DNA from: Pyrenophora tritici-repentis | Taxonomy: Eukaryota; Ascomycota; Dothideomycetes; Pleosporales; Pleosporaceae | Direction of reading: 5' to 3' | NCBI RefSeq assembly: GCF_003171515.1 | Contig: NC_089395.1 | Coordinates: 992,001 to 1,056,000, forward strand | DNA length: 64,000 nt | Part shown: positions 1 through 9,065 of the stretch, piece by piece | How the letters are laid out: every line of letters begins with the position of its first letter | How positions within the stretch are numbered: the stretch's first letter is position 1 | The notes under the pieces: generated by a model | The model's input: only the letters and a program-made list of their open reading frames with translations | Database searches by the model: none | Told to the model about the DNA's origin: nothing | Translations under genes and position numbers: made by a program

Positions 1-598
1 ACTACATTGAAAACACCCCATTTACAACAGCGCATTATCACAGTCCCCGCCATGCCTGTCGCGAAAGAGCAAGTCGGCGACGTACCTGAAGGCCTAGTTC
101 CAGCCATCAAACTTGAACCTCCGCCTGGGTTCGAACAAGATGAGTGGGAGCAGCTTACCGATGTAATAATCACAGCCATTTATCACAGCTTATGCTAATA
201 TAAGCAGGGATTTGCGTGTGAAGCTGACGAGATTGACGGTATCTTAGATCAAAGAGGTAGTGGGGGTTCACGAAAAGGCCGACCTATCAATTTGAGCGTC
301 CCCTATACTGGCTCTCTGAGTGGTAGCGCCCGTGCTATTGCTCAACGTGAACGCAAAGCTCTTTTCGATAAAGAGGAGAAGGTACTTGAAAGCGTTAGAA
401 CAGCCGACCGCTCCGCGAAGTACCAACTGAAGAAATCGCTTTTGCAACAGCCTAAGTATAAATTAGCAAATAGTGCTAGACAGGCTAAGCTGCTAGAGAA
501 AGAGTGGGATATACTTTCAGAGAAGCGGTTTACCCAGAAAAAGTCTGGTAAGTTATCACAGCTGTTTATCATAGACATCTGCTAATAGACTATCCCAA

Positions 599-973
599 GT
601 GGCGAAGGATATACTAGCAATACCAATTGCTCAGGTTGGGGTTGAAAGAGTTTTCAATGTTGCTAAGGATGTTATTGGTAGTCGGAGGCACCGACTATCT
701 GCCCGGACAATACAGCAGATAATGGTTCTTAAGGATACAATATCTCAAGAGGAAGAACAGGGTCTAGACTACCTAGTTGCTCAATTAGGGGAGGATGGAG
801 AGCCAATTGACGAGGTTAATGATCTTTTTGAGCTTCCAGCCTCGTTAGAGCATACCTTCGATATAGATGAGGAGAACCAGACTACAGAAGAAGAGTCGGA
901 GGAAGAGGTCCAGGAGGAGCGTCAATTGCCACCTCGAAAGCGCCAGCGTCCTCAGCGCTACCGTGATAATTAG
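599..973 (+). pseudogene. hAT transposase C-terminal dimerisation domain (remnant)
   Basis: A 124-residue open stretch reads AKDILAIPIAQVGVERVFN followed by an S-R-R-H-R-L-S segment and a QQIMVLKD helix. This is the classic hATC dimerisation signature, in which a conserved hydrophobic helix precedes the 'ERVFS' box and an R-x-x-L-x motif. It is followed by an acidic tail and a basic end (PPRKRQRPQRYRDN) before TAG. There is no natural start here, since the fragment opens after an in-frame stop. The catalytic region is not recognisable upstream because of stops at many CAG/CAA/TGG positions. It is a non-functional transposase tail. Confidence 0.8.
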
Positions 974-1110
974 CTGTGTTAATATATCTCGTTTTATGTA
1001 TCTACTATATCATCAACGTGTACACATTATCTTAATTAAGTGTTGTTCCGTTAAAGTACCCAAAAAATATAACCCAACCCCAACCCAACCCAACCCAACC
1101 CAAGCCCAAC

Positions 1111-1220
1111 CCTACCACTTGGTCTGTGCGACCCCAGCCCAGCCCTAACCCATGGTCTGTGCGACCCCAACCCAACCCTAACCCATGGTCTGTGCGACCC
1201 CAACCCAACCCCAACCCAAG
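1111..1220 (+). repeat. 33-bp tandem repeat in hAT subterminal region
   Basis: The string GGTCTGTGCGACCCCA recurs at 1121, 1154 and 1187, exactly 33 bp apart, each copy separated by CCCAACCCTAACCCAT-type sequence. The flanks (1075-1110 and 1200-1240) are runs of CCCAACC. On the minus strand this is a long GGGTTGGG/GGGTTAGGG-rich stretch that resembles telomeric DNA in composition. Subterminal repeats of this kind are common transposase-binding arrays in hAT elements. Confidence 0.8.
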
Positions 1221-1251
1221 ACTGGGTATACCCAACCCATTTGCCAGCGTA

Positions 1252-2117
1252 GCTATAGCTATAGCCGCGCTTAGGCAGCTCTAAGTGTCGCTGCGCTAAC
1301 GACGTTAAGAGCGTCGTCTTATATGTCTTAACGCTAGTATCTATATACTTATGCTCGTAGTAGTAACGGCACACAAAGTATAGCTTACTCGGGTCCTTCA
1401 GCAGCGTAACGCGGTAGCTATAGTAATAGATTTAGCTCTTGCGCGACTTCTGCGACGAGAGCGGCTTTATATATATGCGTAAACGCCCCTAATTAATTCC
1501 CTTAAAGTCGTCTATAAGGCTCGCGTCTAGAGCCTCTTGCAAGGTCTTATTGTCTAGGGCTGCTGCCGACGAGGCTGCTATTACCCTCTCGCTGCCCTCG
1601 GTAGGCGCGACGATAGCGTCTTCAGGCCGCGACTCGCGTAGTTGCGACTTAAAAGTTGAAGCCTAGGACGCCTCTACGAGAGCTCTGCGAGGCGATAGCT
1701 AACTATTAACGGCTATAGGCTGGCTAACAGTGCCGCGGGCGGTGGACGATTTAACGCGTTTTTTAGGGCGAGTAAGGTCATCAGAGGCGCGTTTCGTAGG
1801 AGGCATGGCAGTGGAAATATGATAAGGGCGACGGAAGCAAAAAAAGTGACGTGATAGTAGGTTACAGAAGTTAGGCTAATAACGTACTAGTACTGCGACG
1901 ACTACAACACCAAAAACTTATCGTAAAATCGCTCCTGCTGCAAAACGAGCAGCCTCACGCGCCACCTCAATTAAGCCTATTAAGCTAAACAATTAAGCTG
2001 ACCCTCCTCAGCTTAGATTGCTAAAAAATTATTATAAGCGAGCTTGACTTGATGGGATTGATAGTTATCAAGCTATCAATCAAGCGCTTGCAAGCCGCTT
2101 GATTGTTGACAAGTCTG
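1252..2117 (-). mobile_element. hAT transposon 2, 5' part with N-terminal transposase pseudogene
   Basis: On the minus strand an ATG at 1806 opens a transposase N-terminus (MPPTKRASDDLTRP...). It continues, with TAG/TAA codons at several positions, into a zinc-finger-like segment containing LYFVCRYYYEHKYID. This layout (basic N-terminus, then BED-like region) is that of fungal hAT transposases. The 5' end is at 2117 with CTTGATTGTTGACAAGTCTG, closely similar to the terminus of hAT 3 (CTTGCTTGTTGGGAAGTCTG). The downstream half is cut off at 1251/1252, where hAT 1 has jumped in. GTAGTGTT (2118-2125) would be its target duplication. The stop pattern suggests RIP decay. Confidence 0.7.
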
Positions 2118-3344
2118 GTAGTGTTGATGTAACTCTTCTGCTGAAAAATGATATGGGCATGGTTCATTGGTACCGAAGTGCTCCTACTCGCTATAAATAA
2201 CGGTCAGCGATGGAAGTTAATGGTCAATTAATCAACGAACCTCTCAACATAGATCAAACATTCTTCTAGGGGAAAGAGTCAGTTGTCCTAGGTAGAGCCT
2301 GCAAAAGCTTCTATCTGCTTAAGGGTCTGCCTATAGGGATGTCGCATAGCCTTTTATATTAAAGGGTTGTTCTCTGCAGTGTATGTTTTATATGTGTGAA
2401 TCATGATAGACTGAGACACCTAGTATCTGAGTTTGTCTTTTGTGGCATCGTTAAGTGTTTTGAAGTTTTTAGGAAGCTTTATTAATATGTCGATCCTATA
2501 GTCTAGAAGTAATGGAGGATTGGCTCTGATGAACACTAGGGTAGTCTAAGCTCCTTGCCAGTTAATGATACAAGATATCTTTGCCTGCTCGTCGATATAG
2601 ATGTTACCGGCATGGAAGTCTGGGTGCCAAAGTCTAGGAGAGACAAGCTCTAGGTCCTAGGGAGTAATATACTGAGCCGCGGCTAGAAATTTCTATAATA
2701 GAGCCGTATGGGCCTCTAGGGAATACTACTTTAGACTCGTATACTGCTATGGATTCTTATTCGTTTTATCTGCTCTCCCGTACATGTTGATCCATTCCAT
2801 CTCACGGTGAGCGATAGACATTAGATATGCTGCAGAAGATGTCCCTATAATTAATGTAAGTCTTAATTATGAATCTTAGGTATCTAAACACCTATAGGGG
2901 CCGTAGTATTGCATCTTACTACGCTCTTTCTTCCAAAACTCTCTTTGGGTGATAGGTCCAATGCAATAGGTTGATTCGACGTGACTGACAATATCTTGTG
3001 GACCAGTTGTAACGATAGCCAGCTCACATCCCGCAATCCCACTATCTTTGAAATACAATAATCCTAGTCTGCCAGTGCATGTAAGTTAAAACGGCCTACA
3101 ATTCTCTGTTGTAGTAAGTTAGGCCATAATTAATAAGAGAAATTAAGAGCAGTTTCTTCTCAACGTCTACAAACTCACGAATGATATTAAGCTTCTTCCT
3201 TAAGGGGAGATCCTGCTAGACCTTATGCAGTTGGGAACCTTTTGCTTCTTCTATGATAATATACTCTGCTTGAACAGGGTTTTCGTCGGTAGCACTCCAA
3301 GCAAGAACTCGTGGGACGGGTATGTTTAAGATGGTCCTGGCGAA

Positions 3345-4403
3345 CAGACTTCCCAACAAGCAAGCCTTATCAAGCGCTTGGCTTGATTAGCTTGAAGCTT
3401 GATTATTCTATCAAGCCAAGCTGCCTTATAGTAATTAACAAGCCAAGTCAAGCTGTAATGGAAGCCGGCTTGATTAGCTTAATTAGTAGGTGAGGCTTTT
3501 AGTTTTGCAGTAATAGCGATCTTGCGATAGTTTTTTGGTGTTGCAGAACTAGCTTAGTAAGCAATTACTGCAACCTTACGTCGCGCTCTTATGCTCTATC
3601 TTATCTATACCTTCGTCCTATCCTTCTTATTATTACTATGCCGCTTAAACGCGCTGCTATTACCTCTTCTGCACCAAGAAATCGCGTTAAAGTCGCTCCC
3701 CGAGGCACCTACAGCCAGCCCATCGTCCTTAAAGACTCCTAGCAGTCGCAGCGCCTCTCGCCGCGCGGAGCCCTCGCCAACTCGCGCCTACCTGGCAATA
3801 CTTTTAAGTCGCAGCTGCGCGAAGCGTTGCCCGAACGCGCGATCGTCGCGCCTGATGAGGCTAGCGAGGCCGCCACGGTGGCCGCTACGGTCGAGGACGA
3901 TGCAGAGAAGGGTAGCGATCACGCAAACAACCCTATTAAATACTAGGTAGAGCTGCGCGATCGCTACCCTAACCTTAGCAAGCTTGCGCTTGACGTACTC
4001 TCTATCCCAGCTTTAAGCTGTGAGTGTGAGCGCCTGTTTAGTGAGCTTGGCGACCTCCTTGAGCCGCGTCGCCGTGCTATAAAACCGCAACTTCTAGCGG
4101 CTATACAGTGCGTAAGACGATGGCAAAGAGCTGGCTTAGGCGACGTCGAGGTTGCTACTAAAGGGGTGATAACGGACGATGAGATGGAGCTTTTGTACGA
4201 CTTTAAGAGCTGGGGTGGCGACTATCATAACTCTTAACACTAAGAACTTTTGTAACTATAGATTAACAAGCTATTAAGCCAAGCTTCAAGCAAGCCACTA
4301 GAACCAGCTTGATTATGTGATCAAGCCAAGCTCCTCAACACTAAATCAAGCTCAAGCCAAGCTGACCCGTCGGCTTGACTTGACTTGCTTGTTGGGAAGT
4401 CTG
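3345..4403 (+). mobile_element. hAT transposon 3, internally deleted, complete with TIRs and 8-bp TSD
   Basis: The 1,059-bp element starts CAGACTTCCCAACAAGCAAG and ends with the inverse CTTGCTTGTTGGGAAGTCTG. CTGGCGAA stands directly on both sides (3337-3344 and 4404-4411), a perfect 8-bp target duplication typical of hAT elements. Inside, the plus strand codes for the N-terminus of a transposase (ATG near 3640) joined by an internal deletion to the hATC domain. AAGCTTGA-like subterminal motifs (CAAGCTT, AAGCCAAGC) recur near both ends. It lies in the AIM9-like pseudogene on the opposite strand. Confidence 0.9.
3640..4238 (+). pseudogene. internally deleted hAT transposase
   Basis: The frame begins MPLKRAAITSSAPRNRVKV, akin to the N-terminus of hAT 2. 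It has a TAG after about 33 codons, resumes, and passes through an acidic linker directly into the C-terminal hAT dimerisation domain (LALDVLSIPASSCECERLFSE, then GDLLEPRRRAIKPQLLAAIQ), ending in SWGGDYHNS and a stop. The region that would hold the BED finger and the RNase-H-like catalytic core is missing. The product could not catalyse transposition, although the element may have been moved by a full-length relative. The S-x-x-CERLFS box is the strongest family evidence. Confidence 0.75.
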
Positions 4404-4749
4404 CTGGCGAACTGCATAGTTGTCACTTCCGAAGCGGTGATGAGTAGTCGTAGGCTAGCATTAGGATGTGGAATTTTAGCGATGACCTTTTAGCCGTCCT
4501 CCATCTTAAGGCGATATGCCTTATTGTAGTTTCCTTCGCCGATCTTCTTAAATGATACACACCTGTCTGCGCCGACGGCTTGACAGGCCGCTTGCTCAAG
4601 ACTAGGCACGTTAAAACGTCGATATCGGGCTTCTAGTTGCCTACGCTCATTTTATAGCCATCGCCCGCTGGTGTAGCAGAACAAGGGATTCGTGTCAATT
4701 TGAGATTGCGATGGCATTGCACGGCTACCCTCGAAAGTGTGTAGTACCG

Positions 4750-5225
4750 TGCACGGACACCGGGTGAGCCAGGACACCGGGTGAGCCACCCAACCCAAAA
4801 TGGGCTTGTTAGAAAAATGAAGCTTTTAAACCACCCACAAATGCTATTATCGCGAGATTTTTCGGAGTTAAAGTAATTAGATACTTGCGATCAACTTGTA
4901 CTAATTATATTTGGCTGGTTTACGGATTTGACGACCGCGCATTGTTGTTTTAGGCGGAGGAGATGGCGGCGCCGGTGCAGCTTCAACTTAAGTTGTAACA
5001 CTAACAACATAACGACGCTCCGTATTTTATTTATTAGTGCCAGATAAGGCTTTTCGTTTACTATTATTCTCTCTATCGCGGGCTTTTTGTGCGGTTGCAG
5101 CGTCGCGTTGTTGCTTTTTAGCTTTACGTTTAGCGGCGAGCTCTGCGGCCCTACCGAGGCGCCCGGCTTAACCATCCACCCGGCGTGACCATTCACCCGA
5201 ACACCGAACCCTGACAACTACACAA
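4750..5225 (-). mobile_element. pogo/Fot1-like element remnant carrying only the transposase C-terminus
   Basis: Minus strand from about 5160: a basic helix (AAELAAKRKAKKQQRDAATA) is followed, after two stops, by PPSPPKTTMRGRQIRKPAKYN and a stop near 4908. This is the usual end of pogo/Fot1-family (DDE_1) transposases. Both edges hold diverged inverted sequences with CGGGTGA repeated at 17-bp spacing: CACCGGGTGAGCCAGGACACCGGGTGAGCC at 4758-4787, and on the other strand GTTCGGGTGAATGG and CGCCGGGTGGATGG around 5175-5205. The catalytic domain is absent, so this is a deletion derivative. Exact ends are uncertain. Confidence 0.55.
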
Positions 5226-5251
5226 TTTCAAAACGACATAACTCTACTAAT

Positions 5252-5400
5252 ATGGGAGCAATTGAGGATGCGATTGAAGCGATTGAGTCGCGCAAGCCAG
5301 GAGAACCTTTTTCATACAGGAATATAGCAGCTATCTATAGTTGCAGCTACGCAGCGCTTAGCCGAAGACACCGAAGCGTCTTAACCTCATGCAGCACTAA
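5252..5400 (+). pseudogene. pogo/Fot1-like transposase N-terminal fragment
   Basis: The frame opens MGAIEDAIEAIESRKPGEPF, continues SYRNIAAIYSCSYAALSRRH, and then loses similarity. This is the helix-turn-helix (Psq-type) N-terminus found on pogo/Fot1 transposases, in which an acidic 'IEAI' helix precedes 'SYRxIAxxYGVxxSTLSRRH'. No CENP-B-like or DDE region follows, so the gene is truncated after about 45 codons. It points away from the adjoining C-terminal fragment, so the two belong to different insertions or a rearranged element. Confidence 0.6.
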
Positions 5401-5627
5401 AGCTCATGTCACGGTATCCTCTCGTCTCCCCTGCCACACTCGCTTATGCGCACGTGCCTCCTCTCACCGCTTGTATGTATCTTCAGCTCGCTCTACGCAT
5501 AACTTGCTCCTTAGCTATCCTCTTGGCCTCACCTGAGTATTGTCCGTAGCATATCCAATCAAGCTTCTGAAGTCAGCTTTGGTGTCCCTGCTCGTTGCCT
5601 CTCGTGACAGCTCAAAACTAGTAAGCG
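5401..5627. other. degraded repeat-like DNA without a recognisable gene
   Basis: No coding pattern or terminus could be assigned. The sequence ends in AAGCG, which serves as the target duplication for the solo LTR that follows. Confidence 0.5.
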
Positions 5628-6045
5628 TGTTACGAACCTGTGGGAAGGGGCACGGCGGTTAAGTTAAGGAGCGTCGGCGGGATAGCTGACCCCTCCATAT
5701 GTGACACGGGAACTTAATCACGTGACCTCCTCGGCTTGGCATGCACGAGGAAAGGTCTTGGCACACTCCTCGTACATACGCCACCGAGGAGTACTCCTCG
5801 CGCGTCAGCCACCGAGGAATCCTCGGACTCCTCTGAGCGAGGACAGCGAGCACCATAGGTATATAGCATTAGGCAATGAGCTTCTATAGCTCATTGTGTT
5901 CAACTTCGAAATCTAAGGATTAGTACTTGATTCTCAACTCCCCGTATATTACATCGATCTACCAATCGTGCTATACACCCTCGTGTCCATCGCATCACTC
6001 TATCCCCGAGAACCAACCCAAGATCATCTTCGGACGACCTTCACA
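5628..6045. mobile_element. solo LTR, copy 1, with 5-bp TSD AAGCG
   Basis: The 418-bp sequence starts TGTTACGAAC and ends ACCTTCACA (TG...CA). AAGCG flanks it exactly on both sides (5623-5627 and 6046-6050). A second copy lies at 59901-60454; after subtracting its nested MITE and duplication it is also 418 bp and differs at about four positions, all transitions. No internal retrotransposon region adjoins either copy, so both are products of LTR-LTR recombination. The short open frames inside it are not genes. Confidence 0.95.
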
Positions 6046-6050
6046 AAGCG

Positions 6051-6615
6051 CTCCACCCCTAGTAGGAGCTAGAGCTCCTACGCTATATTAAGCGCCTTAC
6101 AAGGCAAGGCCTACCTTCTACACGGCCTATAATACGACGCTTTGCCTTAAATATCGCGAAAAAGGAGCTTAGAAAAGGCTAGGTTAATTGATATATTAAG
6201 CGACACCAGGTTAATTGTCACGATACTCCAGCTGGGTCATACTTCGGTAGGCCTCAGGGAACCCTTCGGAGACCCATCGGCCCGAGCCAGCCACAGTCAC
6301 GTGCCATAGTCGTATATAGCATCTCACTGGATCCTTGATTGCTCCTCGAGGATTCGTCTTAATACAAGCCTATACCTACATCTCAGTGCCTTGTAAGGGG
6401 CGAGAGTCTATAAGACTAGCGGCACGACTACATGCACCACGCCTGCGCAAAAGGCATGCACAAGTTGAATCAACGCGATTCAGCTTGCGTAGTCGATATT
6501 TATGTAGGAGGCATGACTGCGCTGCTCTCTTAGCCTACAAGTAGGCCTACATGGGTCTAGCCCATCACATGCCTGTTCGAATACTCCTTACAAAGAGACG
6601 CTTAAAGAACAACTT
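6051..6615. repeat. unassigned repeat-like DNA
   Basis: No gene is seen. The motif AGCCCATCACA (near 6560) recurs at 6975-6985, and its inverse TGTGATGGGCT at 7370. This pattern fits eroded LTR ends of a second retroelement family with TGTGATGGGC/GCCCATCACA termini, but the copies are rearranged and cannot be reconstructed with confidence. Confidence 0.4.
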
Positions 6616-7574
6616 GTAAGGGGCTACGCTCAGGGAGCAATCGCACAGGTATACTGGAGTTGTATTCGATGGGGAAGAGAACTCCAAGCTATCTCGTGCT
6701 AAAGGTTATTCGGAGAGCGGCTCGGAATAACCTTCTGCCTATGGACTGTGCAGATGGTCTGAGCGTCGTTCGGACCGAGATATCATCGAGGATTCACTAA
6801 CTGGGCTCTTGTGAGGGATCGATCAAGAAAGATTGGATTTGACAAGATACAAGCTATCGAGCTATCTAGGTTGTGAGCCCGAACTTATGCTGTGGGCGCC
6901 AAGGCGCTAGTCCGATAAGATAAGGATCTTATCGATATGGGGGCCATGGGCCGAGCGAGTCTATGGATCCGTAACAGCTATAGCCCATCACATAGTATAG
7001 CTTACGTTACTTCTTAGTGTCAGATATGAGTTAGTATTTGGTAGAATGGAGCGGAGTTGAAGATAGCACGTTCCATAGAACCCCTAGTCCCAGGAAGGAC
7101 TAGGACAGGGCGGACCTTCCACCTCATCCCTCGCAAGACTGCAAGACACACGACAATACACACGTTGAACCCAAATCATCATCACTCTCATCAGAACCCA
7201 TATTATCTGACACTTAGTACTATTAATTATCTCTTAGTGCTTCTTGCTACACTCTCTTAAGCTTATTTTTTTAGGCTTAGTCTTCTCCTTATATAGCTAG
7301 GTCTCTTAGTTTAGCTTATTCTTTAAGCGTTTCTTACCCTAGTTCTTCTAGCTGTTCTTTAGTTAGTTGTGTGATGGGCTGGAGCCCAGTTGGTGAATCC
7401 TCGATGATATCTCGGTCCGAACGACGCTCAGACCATCTGCACAGTCCATAGGCAGAAGGTTATTCCGAGCCGCTCTCCGAATAACCTTTAGCACGAGATA
7501 GCTTGGAGTTCTCTTCCCCATCGAATACAACTCCAGTATACCTGTGCGATTGCTCCCTGAGCGTAGCCCCTTAC
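6616..7574. repeat. 192-bp inverted repeat, probably opposed LTR copies
   Basis: The left arm 6616-6807 and right arm 7383-7574 are near-identical reverse complements. For example, GTAAGGGGCTACGCTCAGGG at 6616 is matched by CCCTGAGCGTAGCCCCTTAC ending at 7574. The spacer of about 575 bp holds TGTGATGGGCT (7370, direct) and AGCCCATCACA (6975-6985), which look like LTR ends. The simplest reading is two copies of one LTR in opposite orientation, one with an internal deletion of about 170 bp. A small hairpin (CCTAGTCCCAGGAAGGACTAGG) lies near 7083 in the spacer. No protein-coding segment is recognisable. Confidence 0.75.
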
Positions 7575-7689
7575 ACTCGCGTAGACTACCTTTATTAACC
7601 TCCGCGCTAAGACCTAACCTAGAGTCTATAGCTATATTAGAAAGTTTTGCGAGATAATTGATAATATTACGGTATAAGGTATTACACTT

Positions 7690-7862
7690 TGTCGGCCATA
7701 GGGCTTATCCCTTGGCTGCTCCCTAGGTAACCAGGCAGCCACCCATTCGCCCGCTAGTACCTTTACGGCCTAGCTCCTCCATTCTCGCCTCCCACTATAT
7801 ATATAGACCTCTTTCTGATAGCTCTAATACAACATGATTCTCCCCAACCTTGACGCTTGACA
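7690..7862. repeat. dispersed ~170-bp repeat, copy 1
   Basis: TGTCGGCCATAGGGCTTATCCCTTGG through CCCCAACCTTGACGCTTGACA is shared, with few differences, with 17580-17745 (copy 2). The bounds resemble a short solo LTR (TG...CA) but no target duplication is visible at either copy. At copy 2 the repeat abuts the broken 5' end of the LysM gene, and a faint LysM-like match (AGCATGTGTTGACTT) follows copy 1 near 7938. Part of the sharing may therefore be duplication of the locus and not transposition. Confidence 0.65.
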
Positions 7863-8146
7863 CATAGTACCAAAGCGCTACGGTCCATATTGCAAGTCTT
7901 GACGTAGACGAATAACATTCTAGCAAAAGCATGTGTTGACTTTGATACCGACACTGGTACTATGGTACATCTAATCCGAGGCGACCCCCCAAGACTACCG
8001 TATCCAAAAGTCCCTAAAAGATTACATCAACGTAGCGAATTTGCGATCGAAGAGAACCCCTAGCCTATTGACTTTGATTGTGGTGATCTTCTGCGTCTCA
8101 TGTTAGTTGCCCGATGCTAATAAAGGAGGAGATTTGAGCTCGAACC
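7863..8146. other. intergenic, no gene seen
   Basis: Apart from the faint LysM-like fragment around 7915-7950, nothing could be recognised. The stretch lies downstream of the first small secreted protein gene. Confidence 0.5.
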
Positions 8147-8560
8147 CTAGCAATCGACTTTCTGTGCATAAAAAGCGTGGTTGAACCGCCAACCATTAAC
8201 GCTAGGAAGTGCCTTGTTCTTCATGTTGGTCTGCCATTCGCGGTATCTCCAGGCAGTAACGACGCACTGCTGAGCGATGCAGTTGGGGTTATCGTCAGGC
8301 AGAGTAATAGTTTCAGCCATGTCGGCTGTGATGTCGCGGCCGAAAATTTGCTGCATTTCAGGTTTCGCGTTCAGGTCCTTGAACTTTTGGCCTAACGCTG
8401 CGCACTCCAGTTTGAGTTTCTGATCAAGACCCCATGCCTGAGCTTCATGGCAGTTCTGGTATTCCTTGTAGAAGACATATAATCTCTGGTAGCAGCTGAG
8501 AACGGGTACGAACAAAGTGAAGAATGTGGTAAACCACAAAGTAAGAATGGATTGACGCAT
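8147..8560 (-). CDS. small secreted cysteine-containing protein, member 1 of a local family
   Basis: The 137-residue protein has a clear signal peptide (MRQSILTLWFTTFFTLFVPV, cut near LS-C) and a mature part with six cysteines, the first right after the predicted cleavage site and the last as the C-terminal residue (QKVDC). It carries CVVTAWRYREW (about residues 101-111), the signature shared with the genes at 9066 and 10714. It lacks two of the cysteines in the C-x2-C-x6-C-x-C block of its relatives. Transcribed away from member 2, it shares a promoter region with that gene that holds a 33-bp minisatellite. The start is the only ATG giving a signal peptide. Family function is unknown; an effector-like role is inference from size, secretion, cysteines and repeat-rich setting. 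Confidence 0.75.
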   Translation of the reverse strand: MRQSILTLWFTTFFTLFVPVLSCYQRLYVFYKEYQNCHEAQAWGLDQKLKLECAALGQKFKDLNAKPEMQQIFGRDITADMAETITLPDDNPNCIAQQCVVTAWRYREWQTNMKNKALPSVNGWRFNHAFYAQKVDC

Positions 8561-8664
8561 GATAGCAGGAATCTTATTATATCAAGAGAACAAGATGTGT
8601 GTGATGATAGCGGGGACAAATTGTAGCAGTTGCTTCCTTTATATAGACCTCTCTCTACTAGTGT

Positions 8665-8935
8665 TTCTCAGAGATATTTATGATTGTCGCTCTATTTCCT
8701 TTTCAAGAATCTATGTTTATCGCTCTAGTTTCCTTTTAAAGATCTATGATTATCGCTCTAGTTCCCTGTTGAAGATCTTTGCCTATCGCGCTAGTTTCCT
8801 GTTAAAGCCCTATTATCATCGCTCTAGTTCCCTTTTGTAGATCTGTGTCTATCGCGCTAGTTTCCTTTTAAAGACCTATGATTATCGTGCTAGTTTCCTT
8901 TTTAAGATCTATGACTGTCGCTCTATTTCCCTTTT
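8665..8935. repeat. 33-bp minisatellite in the divergent promoter region
   Basis: About eight degenerate units of roughly 33 bp, each containing TATCGCTCTAGTTTCCTTTT followed by AAAGATCTATGAT-like sequence, run between the divergent secreted-protein genes. The core TCGCTCTAGTT / TCGCGCTAGTT recurs near 8688, 8718, 8752, 8783, 8817, 8850, 8884 and 8918. Confidence 0.8.
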
Positions 8936-9065
8936 ATGAACTAATAAGTGTTTAAAATTCTACTTTGACACGACCTTATAATGCTACATAAGCTGCCACA
9001 TTCGAACTCAAACTTACCCTTCTAAACACCTTCTACACTCCTCCTATCGTTCGGCGTTCATCATC

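Larger units (their letters stand above)
1..1251 (+). mobile_element. hAT transposon 1, 3' part (left end outside window)
   Basis: The element runs in from the left edge and ends at 1251 with the terminal inverted repeat sequence ACCCATTTGCCAGCGTA (1235-1251). The same terminus bounds the 134-bp MITE at 61156-61289. Positions 599-973 encode the hAT C-terminal dimerisation domain. Upstream of it the reading frame is broken by many TAA/TAG codons, so the transposase is dead. The last 180 bp are a G-rich (minus strand) array of GGGTTGG-type repeats with three 33-bp units. The element sits inside another hAT element (1252-2117, minus). The 8 bases after it, GCTATAGC, are the presumed target duplication, but the matching copy lies outside the window. 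Assignment to hAT is from the C-terminal domain and the terminus shared with an element that has 8-bp duplications. Confidence 0.75.
2126..4745 (-). pseudogene. AIM9-like / APH-family phosphotransferase pseudogene, split by a hAT element
   Basis: The minus strand, read from about 4740 down, gives pieces of a fungal APH-type kinase. First comes an N-terminal segment (KKIGEGNYNKAYRLKMEDG at about 4510-4560, the glycine-rich nucleotide-binding loop, then KVIAKIPHPNA). After the hAT insertion come VPRVLAWSATDENPVQAEYII, then CIGPITQREFWKKERSKM near 2920, and the catalytic/metal-binding block HPDFHAGNIYIDEQAKISCII near 2585-2635. This order matches proteins annotated 'altered inheritance of mitochondria protein 9'. 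Several in-frame TAG/TAA codons replace likely Trp/Gln codons, so the gene is dead even without the transposon. The interruption lies at the 8-bp duplication CTGGCGAA. Confidence 0.75.

Noticed and set aside
1075..1240. Telomere or subtelomere
   Set aside because: The repeats are CCCAACC-type with few TTAGGG-type units, and they end exactly at a transposon terminus; the same motif occurs inside the MITE at 61156-61289.
1032..1374. Minus-strand frames rich in Gly/Leu/Trp repeats (GLGLGWGRTDH)
   Set aside because: They are translations of the 33-bp and GGGTTGG subterminal repeats of hAT 1, not protein genes.
5659..5889. Open frames on both strands inside the solo LTR, repeated at 59932-60162
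   Set aside because: They occur only because the LTR lacks stops there; no ATG context or domain is present and both copies are solo LTRs.
7057..7260. 67-codon plus-strand frame in the inverted-repeat spacer
   Set aside because: No domain, low-complexity Thr/His/Asn tail, and the region is repeat debris.
8559..8840. 93-codon frame with repeated YRSSFLLKIYD
   Set aside because: It is a translation of the minisatellite between the secreted-protein genes.
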